In this document: positions 20,730 to 29,943 of the stretch, one piece after another
Numbering within the stretch: position 1 is the stretch's first letter
Layout: each line of letters begins with the position of its first letter
DNA from: Alteromonas halophila
GTDB taxonomy: Bacteria > Pseudomonadota > Gammaproteobacteria > Enterobacterales > Alteromonadaceae
Reading direction: 5' to 3'
Length of the DNA stretch: 64,000 nt
Assembly (NCBI RefSeq): GCF_014651815.1
Contig: NZ_BMXP01000001.1
Span: 819,821-883,820 of the forward strand
Notes under the pieces: generated by a model
What the model was told of the DNA's origin: nothing
The model's database searches: none
What the model saw: only the letters and a program-made list of their open reading frames with translations
Program-made: the position numbers and the translations under genes

Positions 20730-21623
20730 TCAGAGCCGGGCAAGCTGCAGTTCATCAGCGTTAAAGTCACCGCCATTAATCGCTGAGATAATCTCATCAG
20801 CGACTGCGTCAAGGACGTCGAAAGGAAGCTCGGTACGCGCAGCCATAAGGGTTTTGGAGTCGGTCAGAGCTTCGTCATCGTAATATTCTGTGACTTTCAG
20901 CCAGACATACGCGAGCCGGTAGTTTTCCTGCTCAAGGGCAATGGAAACCAGGGAATGATAAATTTCCATATCCACGGCGTCGGCAGTTTCGTAAAGCGAT
21001 AATGCCTCGTACAAAATGGCAGTGGTCCGCTGCAGATCCCGCTTTACTTCTTCTTCTGCCCGAAACACCAGCAGTGCCGGATCCTGCACGTCATGGCTGC
21101 GCATATACTGTCGGAAACGTTCAAGCGCCTCTTTATTACCATGGCGAGACCAGTGATAGTAGGAGAGATAAGGGTCGGCAGCATGGCGAGTTTCCCGGGA
21201 CAAGCGTTTCAGCTCTTTCTGTGCGGTCAGTACGCCTTTGAGACGGGTCGCCTCTTTGTCGCGGTACTTTATGTGCTCAATGCCTGACGCCTTGTCTACA
21301 CAGGCCAGATAATCCTCAAACGCCAGCATCAGTGGGTATTTGTACTGCTCTGATTTGTCATCCTTATGGGTATGGCGCAGCCGTATGATGGTTGCCTTTT
21401 CCGAGCGACACCAGCCATCCTGATTGAGATCGCTGCACAGGGCAGGATCGTCCTTACAAATTTCTGCGACCGTGGGTTCAAACAGGTTGTCACAGCCTGT
21501 GAGCAGTAACAGACTAAACGGCAAACTACGGACAGCGACTGAAAGTGTGGAAAACTTACGAAAAAATTGTCGCTTTCGTCCATTGTGCGCCACGTTTTTG
21601 AAATTTATCAACAATTTGGTCAT
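20730..21623 (-). CDS. Putative lipoprotein, DUF2989 family
   Basis: A 297-residue protein of unknown function. A basic N-terminal stretch leads to a hydrophobic segment and the lipobox LLTGC with Cys44, so it is probably an outer- or inner-membrane lipoprotein. The long N-terminus before the signal may mean a later non-ATG start. After the signal come ICKDDPALCSDLNQDGWCR, a cysteine-containing motif I associate with DUF2989, and a helical, TPR-like C-terminal half (YLSYYHWSRHGNKEALERF and similar). It is divergent from the long GAPDH gene, with about 130 bases between. The family is found in Vibrio, Shewanella and Alteromonas, and I know of no assigned role. Confidence 0.75.
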   Translation of the reverse strand: MTKLLINFKNVAHNGRKRQFFRKFSTLSVAVRSLPFSLLLLTGCDNLFEPTVAEICKDDPALCSDLNQDGWCRSEKATIIRLRHTHKDDKSEQYKYPLMLAFEDYLACVDKASGIEHIKYRDKEATRLKGVLTAQKELKRLSRETRHAADPYLSYYHWSRHGNKEALERFRQYMRSHDVQDPALLVFRAEEEVKRDLQRTTAILYEALSLYETADAVDMEIYHSLVSIALEQENYRLAYVWLKVTEYYDDEALTDSKTLMAARTELPFDVLDAVADEIISAINGGDFNADELQLARL

Positions 21624-21752
21624 CCCAGTCTCTTTACTTACACTAACGCTCGCTGGTGCGCAGCGCTGGATTCACACATTCATAATGTACCCTATAGTAT
21701 CGCGTTTGCGTGTGCAGTCATTGGTTAAATTTTTCCATGAGAAGGCGAGAGC

Positions 21753-23198
21753 ATGAATCAACAGTTTGAGCAGGAATTACAAAGTAGCTGGCAGGAGCGC
21801 CAGGAATACGCAGAAATGATGTTACCGCTGATTGGTAAACTGTACCGCAATCACGCGGTCGAGATTTCTGTTTACGGCCGTCCATTGTTAAATGCCAGTG
21901 CCATTGATGTCATTAAAGCGCACCGCAAAGTGCGTCTGCATGAAGGCGTCAAACTGCGTCTGCGTGAGAGTTATCCTATTTTACATGCCCTGAGTGCTAT
22001 GCAACTGGCGCCTGCCGAAATTGATATTGGTAAACTGGCGTTCGATTTCCACTATGGTTCGGCCGTCGATAAGGACGATTTACAGGCCTATCTGCACAGC
22101 AAACTTGGCGATGTGATTGATAAAGACGATGAACAGCAACCGCAGGACGTGGTGCTGTATGGTTTTGGCCGTATCGGACGGTTACTTGCCCGTCTGCTGA
22201 TTGAACGCCAGGGCAAAAGTAACAAACTGCGCCTGCGCGCCATTGTCGTGCGTGGCGGCCGCGAAGGCGATCTGGAGAAACGTGCCAGCCTGCTGCGCCG
22301 CGACTCTGTACACGGCCCATTTAATGGCAGCATCACCATTGACGAAGAACGTAATGCGATTAAAGCGAACGGGTCCTATATTCAGGTTATCTATGCAGAC
22401 AGCCCTGATCAGATTGACTATACCCAGTACGGTATTGATAACGCCATTGTAGTGGATAACACCGGCAAGTGGCGCGATGAAGATGGACTGGGCCTGCACC
22501 TTAAAGCGAAAGGTACCGCGAAAGCTATTCTGACAGCACCGGGTAAAGGCAGCATCAAAAATATCGTGCACGGTGTTAATCATGACGCGATCAAGGCCGA
22601 GGATAAAATTCTGTCGGCGGCCAGTTGTACCACCAACGCCATTACTCCCGTACTCAAAGCGCTGGACGAAGAGTTTGGCATCAGCAGTGGACACGTTGAA
22701 ACGGTGCATTCCTATACCAACGACCAGAACCTGATTGATAACTACCACAAGGCTGACCGGCGCGGCCGTAGTGCACCACTGAACATGGTTATTACTGAAA
22801 CAGGTGCAGCCAAAGCGGTGGCCAAGGCATACCCTAAACTGTCTGGTAAACTGACGGGTAATGCGATTCGTGTGCCCACACCCAATGTGTCGCTGGCTAT
22901 TCTTAACCTGACGCTGGACAAAGACACGGACAAAGTGGCAATTAATGAGTTTTTGCATAACACTGCGCTGTTCTCTGCGCTTCAGCACCAGATTGATTAC
23001 ACGGGCAGTAAGGAGATTGTCTCAACGGATTTAGTAGGCTCCCGGGCCGCCGCAATCGTTGATTCACAGGCAACCATCGTGTCAGAAAACCGTCTGACAT
23101 TGTATGTCTGGTATGACAATGAATTTGGTTACAGTTGCCAGGTAATGCGCTGCGTGCGCGATATGGCTGGACTGACATTCCCGTCGCTGCCAGCTTAA
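21753..23198 (+). CDS. Long-form glyceraldehyde-3-phosphate dehydrogenase
   Basis: A 481-residue GAPDH with about 130 extra N-terminal residues before the Rossmann motif [11 protein letters not shown] (136-146). The catalytic motif is AASCTTNAITPV with Cys292. WYDNEFGYSCQVMR near the end is the usual C-terminal GAPDH signature. Where NAD-specific enzymes have the Asp of AINDL, this one has VVRGGREGD, with arginines that could favour NADP; that is an inference. The N-terminal part (LLNASAIDVIKAHRK) is rich in helices and has no function I can assign. Similar long enzymes occur in Shewanella and other marine gammaproteobacteria next to a classical gapA. It is monocistronic with a strong terminator. 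Confidence 0.9.
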   Translation: MNQQFEQELQSSWQERQEYAEMMLPLIGKLYRNHAVEISVYGRPLLNASAIDVIKAHRKVRLHEGVKLRLRESYPILHALSAMQLAPAEIDIGKLAFDFHYGSAVDKDDLQAYLHSKLGDVIDKDDEQQPQDVVLYGFGRIGRLLARLLIERQGKSNKLRLRAIVVRGGREGDLEKRASLLRRDSVHGPFNGSITIDEERNAIKANGSYIQVIYADSPDQIDYTQYGIDNAIVVDNTGKWRDEDGLGLHLKAKGTAKAILTAPGKGSIKNIVHGVNHDAIKAEDKILSAASCTTNAITPVLKALDEEFGISSGHVETVHSYTNDQNLIDNYHKADRRGRSAPLNMVITETGAAKAVAKAYPKLSGKLTGNAIRVPTPNVSLAILNLTLDKDTDKVAINEFLHNTALFSALQHQIDYTGSKEIVSTDLVGSRAAAIVDSQATIVSENRLTLYVWYDNEFGYSCQVMRCVRDMAGLTFPSLPA

Positions 23199-23214
23199 CT
23201 GCGAAGCGACACTG

Positions 23215-23248
23215 AAACCGGCACCGTCTGCGACGTGCCGGTTTTTTT
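23215..23248 (+). terminator. Rho-independent terminator of the long GAPDH gene
   Basis: AAACCGGCAC (23215-23224) pairs with GTGCCGGTTT (23235-23244), with a run of seven T residues at the 3' side. Confidence 0.92.
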
Positions 23249-23380
23249 ATACCTGTTACAGTATATAAGTGGCGGTTTGTGTGCGTGTCAGCGTACACTT
23301 GCGATTGCAGTTCAGCGTGGTCTTTGGCCTGAATCGCATAGCACTGATACAGCCGACTATGCTAGATTAATGCAATCTCA

Positions 23381-23481
23381 GGTCAGCTAACGCTGATCCG
23401 CTACCGCCAGAAAACACGAAGAGGTTGTTCTGGCTGGTCATCAGCCCGCCATACAACTGGCATAAGACCAGTATGAGCGGA
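23381..23481 (+). promoter_or_regulatory. Structured 5' leader upstream of the M14 peptidase gene
   Basis: The 336-base gap before the M14 gene contains a compact set of helices. Hairpin I is GGTCAGC/GCTGATC (23381-23398). Hairpin II is GCCAGAAAAC/GTT-G-TTCTGGC (23406-23434, 10 bp with one bulge and an 8-base loop). Helix III is TGGTC/GACCA (23435-23439 with 23466-23470). CCGCT/AGCGG (23398-23402 with 23476-23480) closes II and III into a three-way junction and competes with hairpin I. It ends about 55 bases before the gene start. It does not match the glycine riboswitch or another RNA family I know. The rest of the gap shows nothing clear. Confidence 0.4.
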
Positions 23482-23534
23482 GCGACCGGGCGTACCTTCC
23501 CTGACACGACAATTACAAAGGAACACGACAGAAA

Positions 23535-24662
23535 ATGCATATATCCAGTCAGTTCGATAGCGGCAACATTGAAGTAGTTAATGCCGAGTCTGCCGACAAT
23601 ATTCAGCTTAAAATTAATAAAGATAATCAGTCAGAATTCTACCAGTGGTTTCATTTTCGTCTGGTAGGCGATGTGTATGCAAAGCACACCATGACGATTA
23701 CCGACCTGGCACGGTCAGCATACCCGGATGGCTGGAAAGAATACCAGGTACTGGCCTCTTATGATCGTGATACCTGGTTTCGGGTTCCCACTCAGTTTGA
23801 CGGCGATAACCTGACATTCTCGCTTACACTGGAACAGCCTAGTGTGTTTTTCGCCTACTTTATTCCTTACAGCTATGAGCGCCACCTTGACCTGATTCAT
23901 GATGCGCAGATGTACCTTGACTGTGAGCACCGTTTTCTTGGTCTGACCCTTGATGGGCGTGACATGTCGATGCTGGTGATAGGTGATGAAGCGCCGAATA
24001 AGAAAAAAATTTGGGTCACAGCCCGCCAGCATCCGGGTGAATCAATGGCCGAGTGGTGTGCAGAAGGACTGTTATACCGGTTACTGGATGAAGAGGATGG
24101 TCTGAGCCGTCAATTACTCAAAGACGCCGTTTTTTATATTATTCCGAACATGAACCCCGATGGCTCTGCACGCGGTCATTTGCGCACTAATGCTGTAGGC
24201 AGTAACCTCAACCGGGAATGGGCAGAGCCAACCGCTGAAAAAAGCCCTGAAGTGTTATATGTCACACAGGCCATGCAGGAAATTGGTGTCGATATGTACC
24301 TGGATCTGCACGGTGATGAAGCCCTGCCATACAATTTTGTCGCGGGCAGTGAAGGGATTCCGTCTTACAACGATAAGCTGAAGGATCTGGAGGAGACGTT
24401 CAAGCAGGCGCTGCTTACCGCCACCCCAGAGTTTCAGGACATCCACGGTTACGAAAAAGACAAACCAGGCGAAGCGAATCTGACGGTTGCCTCCTGCTCT
24501 GTTGCAGAAAAATTCAAGTGCCTGGCGTACACGGTTGAAATGCCGTTTAAAGACAATGCTGACCTTCCTGATGAAGTGTATGGCTGGTCTGTGCAGCGCT
24601 GCCGTCAGCTAGGTGAAGATTTGCTGGTGGCGACACGTGCCGTTGTCAACAAGCTTAGATAA
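23535..24662 (+). CDS. M14-type zinc carboxypeptidase (cytosolic carboxypeptidase-like)
   Basis: A 375-residue protein with two domains. The N-terminal beta domain (about 1-115, with FDSGNIEVV and QWFHFRLVG) is typical of the cytosolic carboxypeptidase group. It is followed by an M14 peptidase domain. The zinc ligands are His166 and Glu169 in RQHPGES and His259 in DLHGDE. NPDGSARGHLRTNAVGSNLNREW (around 208-229) has the substrate-binding Arg/Asn residues, and Glu335 in YTVEMPF is the catalytic base. There is no signal peptide, so it acts in the cytoplasm. Bacterial relatives have no firmly known substrate. A symporter gene follows 42 bases on. Confidence 0.88.
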   Translation: MHISSQFDSGNIEVVNAESADNIQLKINKDNQSEFYQWFHFRLVGDVYAKHTMTITDLARSAYPDGWKEYQVLASYDRDTWFRVPTQFDGDNLTFSLTLEQPSVFFAYFIPYSYERHLDLIHDAQMYLDCEHRFLGLTLDGRDMSMLVIGDEAPNKKKIWVTARQHPGESMAEWCAEGLLYRLLDEEDGLSRQLLKDAVFYIIPNMNPDGSARGHLRTNAVGSNLNREWAEPTAEKSPEVLYVTQAMQEIGVDMYLDLHGDEALPYNFVAGSEGIPSYNDKLKDLEETFKQALLTATPEFQDIHGYEKDKPGEANLTVASCSVAEKFKCLAYTVEMPFKDNADLPDEVYGWSVQRCRQLGEDLLVATRAVVNKLR

Positions 24663-24704
24663 AATAAACATTTACAACAATAACAATATAAAAAGGAACT
24701 CAGC

Positions 24705-26363
24705 GTGGAATGGTTATATAATTTTCTGACGACGATCGACGGCTTTCTGGGCGGTGCGTTCTGGTTTCCGTACGTGCTGTTGGGAGTAGGGCTGTTTTTT
24801 ACAATCTATCTGGGTTTTCCTCAGATCCGATACTTTAAACATGCCTGGCTGGTGATTACAGGGAAGTTCGACAAAGAGTCGGACCCCGGTGACACTACAC
24901 ACTTTCGGGCACTGACCACGGCACTCTCCGGTACGGTAGGTACGGGCAATATCTCCGGCGTCGCATTTGCGTTGTATTTAGGCGGGCCGGCAGCCATATT
25001 CTGGATGTGGGCAACGGCCTTCATGGGCATGACAACCAAGTTTGTGGAAGTCACCCTGTCGCATAAATACCGCGTAAAAACCGAAGATGGCACGATGGCC
25101 GGTGGCCCTATGTACTACATGGATCGCCGTCTGAACATGAAATGGCTGGCGGTGGCGTTTGCCGTTGCAACCGTGATTTCCTCATTTGGTACCGGTAACC
25201 TGCCACAAAGTAATGGTATTGCGCAAAGTATCGAAGCCACATTCGGTTTTGAGCCCTGGATTGTTGGCAGCGTGCTGGGCGTACTGCTGGCGCTGGTGAT
25301 TCTGGGTGGCATACAGCGTATCGCAGCGGTCACCGCCAGAGTCGTGCCGTTTATGGCCGTTATATATCTAATTGGTGCGCTGGCAGTTATTTTCGCTAAC
25401 CTTGAAAATATCGGCCCCTCGTTCACCTCCATCATTAAAGATGCCTTCACCGGATCAGCTGCCGCAGGTGGCTTTTTGGGCGCATCGCTGGCCTATGCGT
25501 TTAATAAAGGTGTGAACCGTGGTCTCTTCTCAAACGAAGCCGGTCAGGGTTCTGCGCCCATTGCGCACGCTGCTGCAAAGACTAAAGAGCCTGCCTCGGA
25601 GGGCATGGTGTCACTGCTTGAACCCTTCATCGATACCATTTTGATATGTACCATTACGGGTCTGGTGATCCTGTCTTCAGGGGTATGGAAAGAGAAGCAT
25701 GAAAATATCTTTGACCGCTCTGACATGTATTACGTGGCAGGGGACTACACCGATAGCAACGATGCCGATGTTAACAGCCTTTACGAATACTTAAATGAGA
25801 TTGACGGCAATTCAGTGAAGCCCTACACCGGTACGATTACGGTGGTAAACGGCACCGCTGTAAGTGATGGCTACACCCTGATCAATGCCCGTTCGGTGGC
25901 AGAAAACGTTAAGTACTACGTGGGCGGCGATGATGCCTTTACCGGTACACTTGAAATTGACGAGGGTAAACCGGTTAAAGACAATCTGGAGGTGCGCGGC
26001 AAGTCGCTGGTGCATTCAGCAGCGCTGACGACCATCGCCTTCACCCGTGGCTTCTTTGGTGATTTTGGTCAGTACATTGTGTCAGTGGGTCTGATGCTGT
26101 TTGCTTTCTCTACGGCCATTGCCTGGTCTTACTATGGTGACCGGTCGATGACCTACCTGTTCGGGCCGCGTTCGGTGATGCCGTACCGGGTTATCTACGT
26201 AGCCGGCTTCGTATGGGCAGCAGTCTCAGATACAACCCTGGTATGGGCGTTGTCTGCGGTTGCCATTGTGGTCATGACACTGCCTAACCTGTTTGGGATA
26301 ATGTTACTGGCCAAAGAAATGAAGCAAACCATCAATGATTACTGGAGCCGAGTACACAAATAA
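24705..26363 (+). CDS. Alanine/glycine:cation symporter family protein (AGCS)
   Basis: A 552-residue inner-membrane transporter predicted to take up alanine or glycine with Na+. Family motifs include [19 protein letters not shown] (68-86), [10 protein letters not shown] (93-102), and [21 protein letters not shown] (271-291, in part [11 protein letters not shown]). About 10 membrane helices are visible. It is unusual in carrying a hydrophilic insertion at about 328-436, rich in Asp, Tyr and Gly, between two helices where ordinary AGCS proteins of about 450 residues have a short loop. It follows the M14 peptidase gene, suggesting coupled use of peptide-derived amino acids. Confidence 0.9.
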   Translation: MEWLYNFLTTIDGFLGGAFWFPYVLLGVGLFFTIYLGFPQIRYFKHAWLVITGKFDKESDPGDTTHFRALTTALSGTVGTGNISGVAFALYLGGPAAIFWMWATAFMGMTTKFVEVTLSHKYRVKTEDGTMAGGPMYYMDRRLNMKWLAVAFAVATVISSFGTGNLPQSNGIAQSIEATFGFEPWIVGSVLGVLLALVILGGIQRIAAVTARVVPFMAVIYLIGALAVIFANLENIGPSFTSIIKDAFTGSAAAGGFLGASLAYAFNKGVNRGLFSNEAGQGSAPIAHAAAKTKEPASEGMVSLLEPFIDTILICTITGLVILSSGVWKEKHENIFDRSDMYYVAGDYTDSNDADVNSLYEYLNEIDGNSVKPYTGTITVVNGTAVSDGYTLINARSVAENVKYYVGGDDAFTGTLEIDEGKPVKDNLEVRGKSLVHSAALTTIAFTRGFFGDFGQYIVSVGLMLFAFSTAIAWSYYGDRSMTYLFGPRSVMPYRVIYVAGFVWAAVSDTTLVWALSAVAIVVMTLPNLFGIMLLAKEMKQTINDYWSRVHK

Positions 26364-26380
26364 TCATGAAATGGTACACT

Positions 26381-26433
26381 AACCGCCCTGCACAGGCGTG
26401 GTAGCGTGAAAGCTTGTGCAGAAACGGTTTTTT
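26381..26433 (+). terminator. Rho-independent terminator after the AGCS gene
   Basis: CTGCACA (26388-26394) pairs with TGTGCAG (26415-26421) and AACCG (26381-26385) with CGGTT (26425-26429), followed by T residues. A second GC-rich hairpin, ATTCCCGCCGG (26435-26445) with CCGGCGGGAAT (26453-26463), follows directly. Confidence 0.8.
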
Positions 26434-26517
26434 CATTCCCGCCGGAACACCGCCGGCGGGAATTCTTGTTAGACCATCGCTGCCCTGACTAACGAATGAA
26501 GCAAACAGGAGCATTAC

Positions 26518-26847
26518 ATGGCACTGATAGACTGTCCTTCCTGCAACAAGAAAACATCAGACAAAGCTGCATCCTGCCCGCACTGTGGGTTTGGTGTTAG
26601 TGATGCCACAGATGAAGATATCGAACGTAAACGACAGCTTAAAAAGTTTCAGAAACTGCAGAGCATCCAGAATCAGTCTCTGATCGCCGTGCTGATGTTC
26701 GTAGCTGGTTTTGGCATGATGTACTGGGGCGGCGCTCAGGGCAGTGATCTGCAGTACAATCTGTCTATTCTCTGCAGTGTGGTTGGTTTTGTATGGTACA
26801 TTATTAACCGCGTGCGAATTGTTATGGTTAAACGGTTTTCCAAATGA
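26518..26847 (+). CDS. Small zinc-ribbon membrane protein
   Basis: A 109-residue protein. The N-terminus has a zinc ribbon (Cys6, Cys9, Cys20, Cys23: CPSCNKK then CPHCGFG). A charged helix follows (ERKRQLKKFQKLQ), then two hydrophobic segments (about 57-72 and 81-98). This suggests a small inner-membrane protein with the ribbon in the cytoplasm. Its stop overlaps the start of the yeaC homologue by 4 bases (ATGA type), so translation is coupled. The function is unknown. Confidence 0.8.
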   Translation: MALIDCPSCNKKTSDKAASCPHCGFGVSDATDEDIERKRQLKKFQKLQSIQNQSLIAVLMFVAGFGMMYWGGAQGSDLQYNLSILCSVVGFVWYIINRVRIVMVKRFSK

Positions 26848-27137
26848 ACGTAGATGCACTTTTACAGGCCATGACGCCGGATGTTTTTGAACGTTTGCGT
26901 CAGGCCGTAGAAACCGGCAAGTGGCCCGATGGCACAGCACTCGATGCTGCGCAGCGAGAGAGTTGTATGCAGGCGGTGATGCTGTATCAGGCAAAAGTTG
27001 CCAGGAGTACTGACCACATGACGGTCAATGCGAACGGTGAAATTGTGCATAAAACGAAACGGGATTTTTTACGCGACCTCAAGCAGGATGTGGAAGACGA
27101 CAACACCATTGCACGGTTCAATCAGGATGATATTTAA
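26844..27137 (+). CDS. yeaC: YeaC-like protein, DUF1315 family
   Basis: A 97-residue conserved protein of unknown role. The opening LLQAMTPDVFERLRQAVETGKWPDG (in part VETGKWPDG) and the later QAVMLYQAKVA and HMTVNANGE align with E. coli YeaC (VELGKWPDG, LVMLWQAR, HMTIDTNG). It overlaps the preceding zinc-ribbon gene by 4 bases and the DUF349 gene by about 11 bases, so the three are probably one operon. Confidence 0.88.
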   Translation: MNVDALLQAMTPDVFERLRQAVETGKWPDGTALDAAQRESCMQAVMLYQAKVARSTDHMTVNANGEIVHKTKRDFLRDLKQDVEDDNTIARFNQDDI

Positions 27138-29943
27138 TCGTTTCTTTACCCCCGCGTACCGCAGTGACAACCCGCAAACCCGGATAAAAGCCATTGACTC
27201 GCTGGCGCCGGATAAGCCGCAGGAAAAAACTATTCTGCATGAACTGGCGTTCAATGATGCCAGTCCTGACGTTACGCTTGCGGCGCTGCACCGCCTGAAC
27301 AGCTTCGCGCTGTGGCAAAAAATGGCGGCTATCGCACACACCGAACGGGTCAGGCGTGAAGCAGAAAAACAGGTGGAGGGGATCCTCAAAGGTCAGATTG
27401 ACGTGGCGATCTCTGATAACGAGCGTCGCGCATTTCTTACAGAGTCAGCAAGCTCCGCGCTTATCCGCGAGCTGCTCCTGGCCGATCCGTCATTGCATAA
27501 CGATGCCAGTTTCGTTGTTACGCTGCTTACGCGGGTCGGGGAGTCGAGATTTACACAGCAGGTGTTCCATTTTACGCCCAATGCCTCAGTTCAGGATGCG
27601 ATAATCAGCCAAAGTGCTGACACCGACTTTCTTGGCCGCCTGCAGCGCAAGGTCACAGACTCAGCGCTGAGCGAAAAAATTGCAGGACGCATAGACGCGC
27701 TGGTCGCACAGGCAGAAAAGCCGGTTGCACTGAAAAAGGCGGTAACCCTGTGTCTGTCAAAATATCAGGCATTGCTGGATAAAAATGATTACGCGGATGC
27801 AGCACAAAGAGCAGAGTCGCTTGAGGCGGAGTATCAGACGCTGATGGCCGACAGTGACTGTCTGACAGCAGAAGACGCATCCACGCTGCGAGACAAACAC
27901 GCAGTAATAAGCGAGCAAATCAGTCGTCACTGCGCGCGTTTAAAGCCACAGTGGCAGGCGCAGCAAAAAGCGCGCGAGATAGAGCAGACCCTGCAGCACG
28001 CTAAATCGCAGGCTGACGCTTTGCAACGTGAAGTGTCAGCGCTTTATGATGAAAAGCTGTTAACCGCCACCGCCGAAGAGGTTGGTCAGGTGACAGATAG
28101 TCTGGCTGCTTTTAAGCAAGCGCTGTCGACGCTATCCGGTCTTGATGATCAGCACACCCATCTGCCACAACTGACGCGGCAGTGGGAGCGGCTAAGCGAC
28201 GATGTGGGAAGTTTTGCCGCGCAGCAACAAGCCGGTCAACGGGTGCTGGCATTACTCGAAGACGCCGACGCTTTCTTGCAGCGCGTACAGCAAGACTCAC
28301 CGGTTACCCACGAACAGCGTCACCAGGCAGAGCAGTTCGCTGTAAACTGGCGTGAAACGTCTCAGGCTCTCAGGCATCTGCCTGCACCGTGGCAGGCGCG
28401 CTGGAAACAAATCTGGTCAGCCTGGAAGACGACAGTCAGCGCGCAGGATGACGCGGCAGAGCAACAAATAAAGGCGTGTCGTAAGCAATTGAATATTATC
28501 GACAGCCAGATTGAGAAAGGCCGGTTTCGTCCCGCCATGCGTGCTTTTGACAAGCTTCGTATGACGTACCAGCAGTTGCCCGCGGATGCACAGCAGGCGC
28601 TCAGGAAGCGCTTTGACAACACGCAGGCCGATATAGAGCGCCTCGAGGGCTGGCAAAGTTACCTTGCTACGCCGCGTAAACCCGCACTGCTTGAACAAGC
28701 CCGTGAACTGGCTGCCAGCACGCCGGATGATATTCAGGCGCGCTCTGACGCGATTCGGTATCTGCGTCAGCAGTGGAAGTCGCTGGGTAGTACCGGCGAC
28801 GCCCATGATGATGAGCAGAATGCACAGTTCGATGGGTATCTGGAGGCGGCATTCGCACCCTGTCGGGAATACTACGCAAAGGAAGATGCACGTCGTGAGC
28901 AAGCCTTTGGTGTCAGGCAGGCATTGATAGAAAATGTGCGTCAGCTTAATAGTGAAGAGGAGCCGGCCACGCTGGTCAGGACGCTGGACCGGCTTCGCGA
29001 CAAATGGCACCATGCCGGGCAGGTAGACGTGAAGCGCTACCGCAAGTTAAAACAGCAGTGGGACAGTGCCATTGCGCCACATCAGCAGCGCATTGATGCA
29101 TGGCAGCAGCAAAACCGGGAAGCCAAACAGGCGCTGATTAAGCAGGCTGAAGCCTTAAGTCAGTCCGATGACGTTGCCGCGGCGGCCAGAGACGCGCAGC
29201 AGTTACAGCAGCACTGGAAAACCATTGGCCATACCGGGCGGCGCACTGAGTCGGCGTTATGGCAACAGTTTAAAGCGGCCAACGATGCATTGTTTGCGAA
29301 ACTAAAGGCTCAGCGTAAGTCGCAGGATGAGGCGCAGTCGCAGCAGGCCAATACGTTGCTTGATAAGCTCTCTGAACTGCACAGTCAGCGGGAAACGCTG
29401 CCTGACAATGAAATGCGCAGTGCCATCAGAGACATCGAGCGGGCACTGAACGGATTAAATGGGTCGCTGAAGCGTAAAGTGCTCAATAAGATGAAAGAAC
29501 TGGATACGTTGCTTACCCGTCAGCGAACGCAGCAGCACCAGCGTGAGCAACAAGCTAAGTATGCAGCATTACAGGCGCTGCTGCGCAACTGGCGCGATGG
29601 CACAGCAAAGGACGCGATAGCTGCGTCTGAGTTTGCAGATCTGGGCAGACAGTGGCAGCAGGCCTGTGAAAGTCAGGAGACCTCGGCCTATACGCGTGCC
29701 TGGCTGACCACCGCTCTGGAACTTCATTGTGCAATGCCATCGCCGGCCAGCGTGTCTGAAGAACGTCAGGCAGTGCAGCTGGCGTTGCTCAGTGCCAAAA
29801 TGGAGCAGGGTGAAAAGTGGAATACCGACGCGCTTGTCGAGCACTGGTTGCGGGCCGGGCCTGTCAGGGAGGACGAACAGCCTCTGGCCGCGCGCGTAAG
29901 TGAGGTTATCCAGGCGCAGCAACAAAAACAGGAGCAGCAATAA
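27127..29943 (+). CDS. DUF349 domain-containing coiled-coil protein
   Basis: A 938-residue, highly charged, helical protein. The ATG at 27127 is chosen because an earlier in-frame start at 27028 would lie deep inside yeaC. The N-terminal part (about 1-140) is HEAT-like (IKAIDSLAPDKPQEKTILHELAF). The remainder contains repeated DUF349-type units with spaced tryptophans (LPAPWQARWKQIW, YLRQQWKSLGST, LDRLRDKWHHAGQ, AQQLQQHWKTIGHTG). DUF349 proteins of gammaproteobacteria have no settled function. The protein is probably cytoplasmic, since no signal is seen. It is in an operon with yeaC and the 72-residue gene that follows. Confidence 0.85.
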   Translation: MIFNRFFTPAYRSDNPQTRIKAIDSLAPDKPQEKTILHELAFNDASPDVTLAALHRLNSFALWQKMAAIAHTERVRREAEKQVEGILKGQIDVAISDNERRAFLTESASSALIRELLLADPSLHNDASFVVTLLTRVGESRFTQQVFHFTPNASVQDAIISQSADTDFLGRLQRKVTDSALSEKIAGRIDALVAQAEKPVALKKAVTLCLSKYQALLDKNDYADAAQRAESLEAEYQTLMADSDCLTAEDASTLRDKHAVISEQISRHCARLKPQWQAQQKAREIEQTLQHAKSQADALQREVSALYDEKLLTATAEEVGQVTDSLAAFKQALSTLSGLDDQHTHLPQLTRQWERLSDDVGSFAAQQQAGQRVLALLEDADAFLQRVQQDSPVTHEQRHQAEQFAVNWRETSQALRHLPAPWQARWKQIWSAWKTTVSAQDDAAEQQIKACRKQLNIIDSQIEKGRFRPAMRAFDKLRMTYQQLPADAQQALRKRFDNTQADIERLEGWQSYLATPRKPALLEQARELAASTPDDIQARSDAIRYLRQQWKSLGSTGDAHDDEQNAQFDGYLEAAFAPCREYYAKEDARREQAFGVRQALIENVRQLNSEEEPATLVRTLDRLRDKWHHAGQVDVKRYRKLKQQWDSAIAPHQQRIDAWQQQNREAKQALIKQAEALSQSDDVAAAARDAQQLQQHWKTIGHTGRRTESALWQQFKAANDALFAKLKAQRKSQDEAQSQQANTLLDKLSELHSQRETLPDNEMRSAIRDIERALNGLNGSLKRKVLNKMKELDTLLTRQRTQQHQREQQAKYAALQALLRNWRDGTAKDAIAASEFADLGRQWQQACESQETSAYTRAWLTTALELHCAMPSPASVSEERQAVQLALLSAKMEQGEKWNTDALVEHWLRAGPVREDEQPLAARVSEVIQAQQQKQEQQ

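Noticed and set aside
22182..22988. A 268-codon minus-strand frame opposite the long GAPDH gene
   Set aside because: Antisense shadow, no domain, and the plus strand encodes an unmistakable GAPDH.
23381..23481. Glycine riboswitch before the M14-AGCS operon
   Set aside because: The conserved glycine aptamer core and its tandem arrangement are not present.
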